Source: Betaproteobacteria bacterium (GTDB taxonomy: Bacteria; Pseudomonadota; Gammaproteobacteria; Burkholderiales; CAIKXV01). Taken from it: a DNA stretch of 11,109 nt. Each line of letters opens with the position of its first letter. The first letter of the stretch is position 1. Positions 5,379 to 11,109 of this stretch are shown piece by piece. The notes below the pieces were generated by a model that worked only from the letters and a program-made list of their open reading frames with translations, ran no database searches and had not been told where the DNA came from. A program made the translations under genes and the position numbers. Where the stretch lies: positions 1 to 11,109 of the forward strand of contig CANGUQ010000088.1 in the NCBI GenBank assembly GCA_947456915.1. Reading direction: 5' to 3'.

Positions 5379-6433
5379 GCGGATTCCGGAAACAGGCACG
5401 CAACCGAATGTCCAGGCGCGAGTTCCGCGAGTTGCGGCGCGCTGCGCGTGCACTCGTCGCGACCCTTCGGGCAGCGTCCGTGGAAGCGGCAGCGATGCGG
5501 ATCCGGATCGATCGGGCTCACTGGATCCCCCTCCAGGCGGATGCGCTGTCCGGCGGCGCCACCGAGTCCGGGAATCGCCGACAGCAGCGCTCGTGTGTAC
5601 GGGTGGCGAGGCGAGGCAAACACCTGCTGCGCCGGCCCCGACTCGACGATCCTGCCCAGGTACATCACCAGCACCCGGTCGCAGAGCAACCGGACGATGT
5701 TCAGATCGTGCGACACGAACAGGTAGCTCATGCCGAGCTGTTCCTTCAGATCGGCGAGCAGGTGCAGGATGACCGCCTGCACAGATACGTCGAGCGCTGC
5801 CGTCGGCTCATCGAGAATCAGCAGCCTGGGCGAGAGCGCGATCGCGCGCGCGATGCCCACCCGCGCCTTCTGTCCACCGGAGAGCTGGTGCGGATAGCGC
5901 GCGAGCAGCGCACGCGGCAGCTGCACCTGATCGGCAACCTCGTTCACCCGGGCGTCGAGCTCGGCACCGGACAGCCCGGCCAGCAGACGCAACGGCTCGG
6001 CGATCGTGTCGCGAGCAGCGTAACGCGGATTCAGGCTGTCGGTCGGATCCTGGAACACCATCTGGATCAGCTTGCGCTGCGGTGCGCGGGCGAAATCACG
6101 CGCCGCGATCCCGGCGATATCCTCGCCGAGAAACCGCAACGTGCCGCTCGTGGGGTCGAGCGTGCGCGTGATCAGGCGCACCAGCGTCGACTTCCCGCAA
6201 CCGGACTCGCCCACCAGACCGACGCTCTCGCCGTGCCCGATGGTGAGATCGACGCCGTCGACCGCGTGCAGCATCGGCGTGCGGGCCGCTCGCCCCCACG
6301 GCAGAAGCCGCCCCGCCGCCTTCAGCGCAAACAGCTTGCGCGCGCCCTGCACCGCAAGCAGGGGAGCCGGCGTTACGGCCGTCGGCTCGCCGGCGGGCGC
6401 CGCAACAGCGGGCGTTGCTGCCGGCGCACTCAC
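5375..6433 (-). CDS. Opp/Dpp-type ABC transporter ATP-binding protein, second subunit (DppF/OppF-like)
   Basis: This 352-residue cytoplasmic ATPase powers import by the complex encoded upstream. It shows Walker A GESGCGKST (75-83), the Q-loop Gln128 in VFQDP, signature LSGGQ (184-188), Walker B LLILDEP (204-210), the D-loop AALD and the switch His242. After the ATPase core comes the Opp/Dpp C-terminal module: SPRHPYTRALLSAIP (274-288) and four cysteines (315, 321, 328, 346), a pattern tied to iron-sulfur binding in some relatives. The GTG start at 6433-6431 overlaps the stop of the first ATPase as GTGA and has AGGG seven bases upstream. A longer reading of the frame is shadow. A 25-residue Ala/Pro-rich lead precedes the domain, and an insert around 40-55 (GRLLPWGRAA) is usual for the F-type subunit. 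It is coupled at both ends. Confidence 0.95.
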   Translation of the reverse strand: MSAPAATPAVAAPAGEPTAVTPAPLLAVQGARKLFALKAAGRLLPWGRAARTPMLHAVDGVDLTIGHGESVGLVGESGCGKSTLVRLITRTLDPTSGTLRFLGEDIAGIAARDFARAPQRKLIQMVFQDPTDSLNPRYAARDTIAEPLRLLAGLSGAELDARVNEVADQVQLPRALLARYPHQLSGGQKARVGIARAIALSPRLLILDEPTAALDVSVQAVILHLLADLKEQLGMSYLFVSHDLNIVRLLCDRVLVMYLGRIVESGPAQQVFASPRHPYTRALLSAIPGLGGAAGQRIRLEGDPVSPIDPDPHRCRFHGRCPKGRDECTRSAPQLAELAPGHSVACLFPESA

Positions 6434-7464
6434 GACAGGACCCTGCACGCGACCTGATGCCGAGGCGCCACTTCGGTGAGGCGCAGCCCCGGCTCGCTGC
6501 AGCCGGGCTGGACGCGCTCGCAGCGTTCGCTGAACCGGCACGGCGGCAGATCGCTGCGCCGCAGATCCGGAAGATTGCCCGGGATCGCCGCGAGCGAACG
6601 AAGGCTGGTGCTGCCGTGCGGCGTCGTGGCAATCAGCTTGGCGGTGTACGGATGGCGCGGGTTGCTGAACAGCTGCGCCGTCGGCGCGACTTCGACCACG
6701 TGCCCGGCGTGCATCACGACGATGCGGTCGCAGTACTCGGCGGCGAGCCCGAGGTCGTGGGTGATGAGCACGGTGGCCATGTTCCGTGTGCGGGCGAGGT
6801 CGCTGATCAGATCCATCACCGCCGCCTGGGTGGTGACGTCGAGCCCGGTCGTCGGTTCGTCGGCGACGAGCAGCGATGGCGAGCAGGCGAGCGCGATGGC
6901 AATCATGATCCTCTGGCACAGCCCGCCGGAGAGTTCGAACGGATAGGCGTGGTAGCGGCGCTCCGGATCGGGGATGCGCACGGCGGCAAGCGCCTCGATC
7001 GCCCGGCGCCTGAGGTCCGCGGACACGGTGCTGGTATGCCGCGCGAGCACGTCCTCGATCTGCAGGCCGACCTTGCGGATCGGATTGAGGGCTACCCGCG
7101 GATTCTGGAAGATCATCGCCGCCTCGCGACCGCGGATCTCCTCGAGTTCGTCCGGCCGCGCACGCGTGAGATCGAGCCCGCCGAAGGTGGCGCGCCCGCC
7201 GGTGACGCGGCCGGCAGCGTCAAGGATGCCCAGCACCGCGTAGAACAGCACCGACTTGCCCGAGCCTGATTCGCCGACCACGCCGACCGTCTCGCCCTTG
7301 CCGACGGTGAAGCTGATGTGCTCGAGTGCATGCACGGTACCGGAACGGGTGCGGAACTCGACGCCCAGATCCTCGATCGCCAGCAGCGGTACCGCCGTGC
7401 GATGACGGCCGTCGTCCGCCGCCTCTGCGACTGCGGACTCGGCCGCGACCGGCTGCGTGCTCAC
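6430..7464 (-). CDS. Opp/Dpp-type ABC transporter ATP-binding protein, first subunit (DppD/OppD-like)
   Basis: This 344-residue ATPase pairs with the second ATPase. It shows Walker A GESGSGKS (64-71), the Q-loop Gln120 in IFQNP, signature region LSGGLCQR (178-185), Walker B LLVADEP (198-204), TTGLD and the switch His236. The signature has Leu-Cys where relatives mostly have Met plus a polar or basic residue. The C-terminal module has NPRHPYTAKLIATTP (268-282) and cysteines 309, 315, 322 and 340, as in family members that bind an iron-sulfur cluster. The GTG start at 7464-7462 forms GTGA with the permease stop and has GAGG eight bases upstream. The first 25 residues are an Ala/Asp-rich lead. 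Length and order fit the D subunit. Substrate specificity comes from the binding protein and permeases, so it cannot be read here. Confidence 0.95.
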   Translation of the reverse strand: MSTQPVAAESAVAEAADDGRHRTAVPLLAIEDLGVEFRTRSGTVHALEHISFTVGKGETVGVVGESGSGKSVLFYAVLGILDAAGRVTGGRATFGGLDLTRARPDELEEIRGREAAMIFQNPRVALNPIRKVGLQIEDVLARHTSTVSADLRRRAIEALAAVRIPDPERRYHAYPFELSGGLCQRIMIAIALACSPSLLVADEPTTGLDVTTQAAVMDLISDLARTRNMATVLITHDLGLAAEYCDRIVVMHAGHVVEVAPTAQLFSNPRHPYTAKLIATTPHGSTSLRSLAAIPGNLPDLRRSDLPPCRFSERCERVQPGCSEPGLRLTEVAPRHQVACRVLS

Positions 7465-8309
7465 GTGCGTCGCCTCGGGTCGATGATGTCGCGCAGGCCG
7501 TCACCGAGCAGGTTGAAGCAGAACACGGCCAGCATCAGCACGACCCCGGGAAAGAACGAGACCCACCACTCGCCGGAAATCATGTAGCCGGCACCCTCGG
7601 CAACCATGATCCCCCACTCCGGCTGTGGCGGCTTCACGCCAAGACCGATGAACGACAGGCCGGCGGCGTTGAGGATCGCCCAGCCCATGTTGAGCGAGAT
7701 CTGCACCATCACCGGCGGCAGGATGTTCGGAAAGAGGTGCACGGCCAGGATGCGCAGCTCCGAGTTTCCGGACAGACGCGCGGCCTCGACGAAGCCGGCG
7801 TTGCGCCGCACGTTCACCTCGGCGCGCGCCACGCGGATGTAGAACGGCAGATTGATGATCGCCGTGGCGTAGATGATATTCTCCACCGAATTGCCCAGCG
7901 CCGCGACGATCGCCATCGCCAGCACGAACAGCGGAAACGCCATGATCGTGTCCGCGAGCCGGCTCACGGTGCGGTCGATCCAGCCGCCGTAGTACCCGGC
8001 CGCCGCGCCCAGCCCGCACCCGATCGCGAAGGACAGGAACACCGCCGCCACCGCCATGCCGAAATCGAGACCGGTGGCGACGATCACCCGCGACAGGATG
8101 TCGCGGCCGAGCTGATCGGTACCGAACCAGTGCTCGGCGGAGGGCGCCTGCAGCGCCTTCGCCGCGTTGGTGGCGAGCGGATCGAACGGCGCGATCCACG
8201 GCCCGAAGACGGCGACGAACACGAACGCCGCGAACAGCGCGAATGCGCCGGCGGTGACCATGTTCTCGCCGAGGACGTAACGGACGTGCCTGAGACTGGC
8301 TGCGGTCAT
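7461..8309 (-). CDS. Opp/Dpp-type ABC transporter permease, second subunit (DppC/OppC-like)
   Basis: This 282-residue inner-membrane permease has about six membrane segments: the first at 18-38, then further ones near 83-107, 121-140, 143-160, 200-222 and 251-270. The N-terminal OppC-type region precedes the marker HWFGTDQLGRDILSR (60-74). The cytoplasmic coupling loop that docks on the ATPases reads EAARLSGNSELRILAVHLFPN, split as EAARLSGNSE (175-184) and LRILAVHLFPN (185-195), with Phe where Leu is usual before the Pro-Asn. The protein ends NLLGDGLRDIIDPRRRT, as family members do. The ATG at 8309 lies 10 bases after the stop of the first permease, with only a weak ribosome site, so coupling is likely. 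Its own stop overlaps the next GTG. Confidence 0.95.
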   Translation of the reverse strand: MTAASLRHVRYVLGENMVTAGAFALFAAFVFVAVFGPWIAPFDPLATNAAKALQAPSAEHWFGTDQLGRDILSRVIVATGLDFGMAVAAVFLSFAIGCGLGAAAGYYGGWIDRTVSRLADTIMAFPLFVLAMAIVAALGNSVENIIYATAIINLPFYIRVARAEVNVRRNAGFVEAARLSGNSELRILAVHLFPNILPPVMVQISLNMGWAILNAAGLSFIGLGVKPPQPEWGIMVAEGAGYMISGEWWVSFFPGVVLMLAVFCFNLLGDGLRDIIDPRRRT

Positions 8310-8319
8310 GGCAATGCGC

Positions 8320-9336
8320 TCACGACTCGATCGAGACGCGCGGGTCGATCACCGTGTACAGCACGTCGATCATCAGGTTGAGCGCGACGAACATCAGCGC
8401 CATCACGAGCACGAAGCCCTGCACCGGCGCGTAGTCCGACTGCATCAGCGCATCGACGGCGAACGAACCGATCCCCGGCCAGGCGAACACCTTCTCGATC
8501 ACCACGTTCGAGCCGAGCATGAACGAGAACACCATGCCCAGCGTGGTGAGCACCGGCAGCATCGCGTTGCGGAACGCGTAGACGTAGAGCACCGTGCCCG
8601 AGGACAGGCCGCTCGCGCGCGCCGTGCGCACGAAGTCCGAGGACAGCACGCCCAGCATCGCCGCACGGGTCATGCGCGCAAGCGGCGCAAGCACGAAGAT
8701 CGCGAGCGTGAGCACCGGCAGCACCATCTGCGCCACCGCCGCGCGAAACAGGGCCACGTCGCCGGCGATCAGACTGTCGATCGTGTAGAAGCCGGTCCAC
8801 TGCGCCGGCGGGGAGAACATCGAGTCGAGCCGCCCGACCGGTGGCGGCGCAACCCCGAGCAGGTAGTAGAAGACGTACGCGAGCAGCAGCCCGGTGAAGA
8901 AGATGGGCAGCGACACGCCGAGTGTCGTGATCAGCCGGCAGGCGTGATCGACCCACGAATCCGGCCGCGTTGCAGCGAGGATACCCAGCGGCAGGGCGAC
9001 GGCGCACGCCACCAGCAGACCGGCGAGCGTCAGCTCGAGCGAGGCCGGCAGGCGCCGCAGGATCTCGTCGAGCACCTGCTGACCGGTGGAGATGGACAGC
9101 CCGAGGTCGCCGCGCGCGAGATCGCGCACGTAGCCGAGGAACTGCACCCACAGCGGCTGGTCGAGCCCGAGCTTCGCCCTCACCTGCTCGACCGCCTCCT
9201 GCGTGGCCGCCGGACCGGCGTAGAAGGCCGCCGGATCGCCCGGAAGCGCCCGGGTCAGCACGAACGTGACGATCACGATGCCGATCACGTTCGGAATCGC
9301 CGAGAGCAGCCGGCGGCCGATCAACCGTCCTGTCAT
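8320..9336 (-). CDS. Opp/Dpp-type ABC transporter permease, first subunit (DppB/OppB-like)
   Basis: This 338-residue inner-membrane permease has membrane segments near 9-29, 100-121, 133-160, 204-226, 257-281 and 305-328. The family start GRLIGRRLLSAIPNVIGIV is followed by TRALPGDPA (28-36) and the amphipathic KLGLDQPLWVQFLGYV stretch (55-70). GDLGLSISTGQQV (76-88) is also typical. The coupling loop runs from DFVRTARASGLSS (234-246) to RNAMLPVLT (256-264), with Thr-Ala in place of Glu-Ala-Ala, as is common in DppB proteins. EKVFAWPGIG (281-290) and the end YTVIDPRV are diagnostic. The ATG at 9336 has GAGG five bases upstream (9345-9342). A loop of about 40 residues between segments (162-203) is longer than in many relatives and may form periplasmic contacts. 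The gene follows the binding-protein gene after a 127-base gap. Confidence 0.95.
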   Translation of the reverse strand: MTGRLIGRRLLSAIPNVIGIVIVTFVLTRALPGDPAAFYAGPAATQEAVEQVRAKLGLDQPLWVQFLGYVRDLARGDLGLSISTGQQVLDEILRRLPASLELTLAGLLVACAVALPLGILAATRPDSWVDHACRLITTLGVSLPIFFTGLLLAYVFYYLLGVAPPPVGRLDSMFSPPAQWTGFYTIDSLIAGDVALFRAAVAQMVLPVLTLAIFVLAPLARMTRAAMLGVLSSDFVRTARASGLSSGTVLYVYAFRNAMLPVLTTLGMVFSFMLGSNVVIEKVFAWPGIGSFAVDALMQSDYAPVQGFVLVMALMFVALNLMIDVLYTVIDPRVSIES

Positions 9337-9463
9337 TGCGACCTCGAAACCGCCGGCGCGAACGATTCCCGGCCGTGACGCACCACCCGCCTCCGACCGG
9401 CGTGCCCTGGGGCCGCCGCTCGTGCAGCGATCGTGCGCCGCGCCGGATACGACGTTCGCGTCA
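9337..9463 (-). other. 127-base gap between binding-protein and permease genes, with complementary ends
   Basis: This is the only sizeable gap inside the transporter operon. It opens with a second in-frame TGA (9463-9461) straight after the binding-protein stop. CGTTCGCG at 9453-9460 and CGCGAACG at 9357-9364 are exact reverse complements near the two ends, so the transcript could fold the gap into one closed loop ending about 11 bases before the permease ribosome site. Such gaps often hold structures that protect the binding-protein mRNA. No T-run terminator is seen. Confidence 0.4.
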
Positions 9464-11077
9464 TCACGCCTTGAACAACTGGCGATAGTCCGGCTGCACG
9501 TGGAACCAGTACACGTACCCCTGGATGTTCTTCTGCATCGCCACGTCGAACGACGGCTGGATCAGCGGCACCCGCGGCACCTCGGCGAACGCGGTCTCGA
9601 TGAAGCCGCGGACCTGGGTCTCGTAGCGCTTGCGGTCGGTCTCGAAGCGCGCCGCGTCGATCAGCTTGTCCATCGCCGGGTTCTGGTAGCTCATCGTGTT
9701 GAACACGGCGTTCTGGCCGTGATAGCACCAGTAGAAGAAATACTCCGGGAAGTTGAGCCAGCCGCCGAAGCGGTTGAAGATCAGCGGCATGTCCTTCTTG
9801 AGCAGCGCCGCCCGCCAGTTCGCCCCCGGGATCTTGTTGATCGACACCCGGATGCCGATCAGCGCAAGCGACTCCTGCAGCAGCAGCGACACCGGTTCGC
9901 CGACGGTCGCCCCGCCCAGATCGAACGACAGCGTGGTCTCGAAGCCATCGGGAAACCCTGCCTGCTTCATCAGTTCGCGCGCGCGCGGAATGTTCGTGCT
10001 GTAGCCGTGCGGCACCGGCCACGCCGCCTGCGTCGGGGTGTTGGACTTGGCGCCCCACATCGGGATGCCACGGCCCCAGAAGGCGATGTCGTTCATCCGG
10101 TCGTAGGGGATGGCGAAGGCGACCGCCTGCCGCACCAGCGGGTTGTTGAACGGCGGGCGGGCCGTATTCATGCCGATATAGAAGAGCGCATTCTCGATCG
10201 GGGTGGAGATCACGCGTACCGCGCCGCCCTCCTTCGACATCTCGAGGAAGTCCTTCGGCGGCAGCTCGTACGTCATGTCGATGTCGCCGCGGGCGAGCAG
10301 CGCCCGCCGGTTGCCGGCGGAAGGAACCTCGCGCTGCACGATGCGGCGCAGCCGCGGCAGCGGCCCGCTGCGCCACTTGTCGAAACGGGTGTAGATGAGT
10401 TCCTGCCCGGGACGCCACGCCTCGACGCGAAACGCCCCGCCGCCAGCGGTGTTGTTGCGCAACCAGTTGGCCGCCCACGGATCATCCGCTGTCGCGTTCT
10501 TGCGCGCGAGCGCGGAGTTGTAGATCGACGGCACCGGCACGGCCATGTTCGGCATCGCCATCTTGTCACGCTGGTCGAGTTCGACCCTGAAGGTGAGATC
10601 GTCGACGACGATGAACTGCTTGGGATCGTTCAGCGAACCGGCGCGCATCTGGAACTGGGGGAAACCGCCCATGCCGAGCGCGCGGTCATACGACCACTTG
10701 ACGTCGCGCGCAGTCACCGGCGTGCCGTCGTGAAAGGTTGCGTCCTTGCGCAGGCGGAAGGTCACCGACTGGCCATCCTTGGCCATCTGCCAGCTCTCCG
10801 CCAGTTCGGGCTCGAGCTTGCTGTAGTCGTAGGACATCGTGCCGTCCGGCAGTTTCTTGCGGCCGAATGTCATCAACCGGTCGTAGGCGTTCACTGCCAC
10901 CGCATATGCCGGCCGATTGGCACCGACGCCGTGGATGTCCATGCTGTTCGGACCGAATTCGTTGGCGACCAGCAGCGTTTCGCGCCGGGCGTCCTGGGCG
11001 ATGACCGTGGAACTCGCAGCCATGGTGCCGGCGCCTCCGGCGGCAGCGGTGGACTTGATGAAGCGGCGTCGATTCAT
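9464..11077 (-). CDS. Extracellular solute-binding protein, family 5 (SBP_bac_5), Tat-exported
   Basis: This 537-residue periplasmic binding protein captures the substrate and delivers it to the permeases. The N-terminus, MNRRRFIKSTAAAGGAG, is a twin-arginine signal (Arg-Arg-Arg-Phe-Ile-Lys) with a likely cleavage after Ala27 (VIA|QD). Family 5 markers are LEPELAESWQMAKDG (88-102), FRLRKDATFHDGTPVTARDV (107-126), YIGMNTARPPFNNPLVRQAV (300-319) and the late REF-like helix RKRYETQVRGFIE. The C-terminal lobe is unusually aromatic (FPEYFFYWCYHGQ at 443-455, YVYWFHVQPDYRQLF at 521-535), which could line a pocket for a bulky or aromatic ligand; that is inference. The ATG at 11077 has GGAG five bases upstream. 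Two TGA stops lie in tandem at the end. It is the first gene of the run, and its promoter lies beyond the window edge. Peptides, opines and glycosides are all possible substrates. Confidence 0.95.
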   Translation of the reverse strand: MNRRRFIKSTAAAGGAGTMAASSTVIAQDARRETLLVANEFGPNSMDIHGVGANRPAYAVAVNAYDRLMTFGRKKLPDGTMSYDYSKLEPELAESWQMAKDGQSVTFRLRKDATFHDGTPVTARDVKWSYDRALGMGGFPQFQMRAGSLNDPKQFIVVDDLTFRVELDQRDKMAMPNMAVPVPSIYNSALARKNATADDPWAANWLRNNTAGGGAFRVEAWRPGQELIYTRFDKWRSGPLPRLRRIVQREVPSAGNRRALLARGDIDMTYELPPKDFLEMSKEGGAVRVISTPIENALFYIGMNTARPPFNNPLVRQAVAFAIPYDRMNDIAFWGRGIPMWGAKSNTPTQAAWPVPHGYSTNIPRARELMKQAGFPDGFETTLSFDLGGATVGEPVSLLLQESLALIGIRVSINKIPGANWRAALLKKDMPLIFNRFGGWLNFPEYFFYWCYHGQNAVFNTMSYQNPAMDKLIDAARFETDRKRYETQVRGFIETAFAEVPRVPLIQPSFDVAMQKNIQGYVYWFHVQPDYRQLFKA

Positions 11078-11109
11078 GAGAGCTCCGTCCTGTAGGGAGT
11101 GGTCGACTC
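11078..11109 (-). promoter_or_regulatory. Leader of the binding-protein gene with strong ribosome site
   Basis: Only 32 bases upstream of the operon's first gene are visible. GGAG at 11086-11083 gives a five-base spacing to the ATG. GTCGAC at 11102-11107 is a short palindrome at the edge. It could be part of an operator for the GntR regulator, but too little sequence is present to judge. Confidence 0.45.

Noticed and set aside
5379..5453. Upstream extension of the GntR gene to an ATG at 5453
   Set aside because: The added 25 residues overlap the ATPase C-terminus, do not look like a GntR N-terminus, and the GTG at 5378 has a ribosome site and GTGA coupling.
6910..6934. Changed signature (LSGGLCQR) in the first ATPase, considered as a degenerate ATP site
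   Set aside because: The Leu-Ser-Gly-Gly core, Walker A, Walker B and the switch His are all present; the two changed positions vary in the family.
9266..11095. Open frame of about 609 codons on the plus strand, antisense to the binding-protein gene
   Set aside because: It is His/Arg/Gly-rich, without domain character or ribosome site, and lies opposite a clear SBP_bac_5 gene. Long antisense frames are expected in GC-rich coding DNA.
1..11109. Mobile element, prophage, CRISPR array, toxin-antitoxin pair or biosynthetic cluster
   Set aside because: No transposase, integrase, terminal repeats, spacer-repeat pattern, small overlapping toxin-like gene pair or biosynthetic core enzyme was seen on either strand.

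Overview
The window is a GC-rich, tightly packed bacterial chromosome segment. Overlapping genes, strong third-position G/C and the gene families present (DUF3301, NudL-type CoA pyrophosphatase, YidB, DUF2726) suggest a proteobacterium, most likely betaproteobacterial (for example Burkholderiales or Rhodocyclales). That placement is inference from gene content and composition, not from a marker gene. I see no tRNA, rRNA, CRISPR array, insertion sequence or phage gene.

Left part (1-2000). On the minus strand lie the first 27 codons of an exported protein that runs off the left edge, preceded by a complete LysR-type regulator of the CysL/CbbR-like branch. A 508-base non-coding stretch follows, holding the back-to-back promoters of the LysR gene and of a plus-strand YidB/DUF937 gene. 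That gene meets the next block tail to tail, with a small hairpin at the junction.

Right part (2003-11077). Ten minus-strand genes follow one another closely and look like one long transcription unit, read from right to left. They are a Tat-exported family 5 solute-binding protein, two Opp/Dpp-type permeases, two Opp/Dpp-type ATPases, a GntR/FCD regulator, a short-chain dehydrogenase, a membrane-anchored DUF2726 protein, a NudL-like CoA pyrophosphatase and a membrane-anchored DUF3301 protein. Four junctions are 4-base GTGA overlaps in which a GTG start overlaps the TGA stop of the gene before.

How the genes work together. The first five encode a complete importer of the peptide/nickel/opine class. 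Its substrate cannot be read from sequence. The GntR/FCD regulator is coupled to the second ATPase and followed 7 bases later by a dehydrogenase, which suggests a locus devoted to uptake and first oxidation or reduction of one inducing compound. The last three genes look like general-function genes carried downstream, and an internal promoter may separate the two halves. I found no clearly new system. The points most worth a second look are the possible leaderless promoter at the GntR/SDR junction, the serial GTGA couplings, the 127-base gap after the binding-protein gene, and the two little-known membrane-anchored proteins next to the CoA pyrophosphatase.
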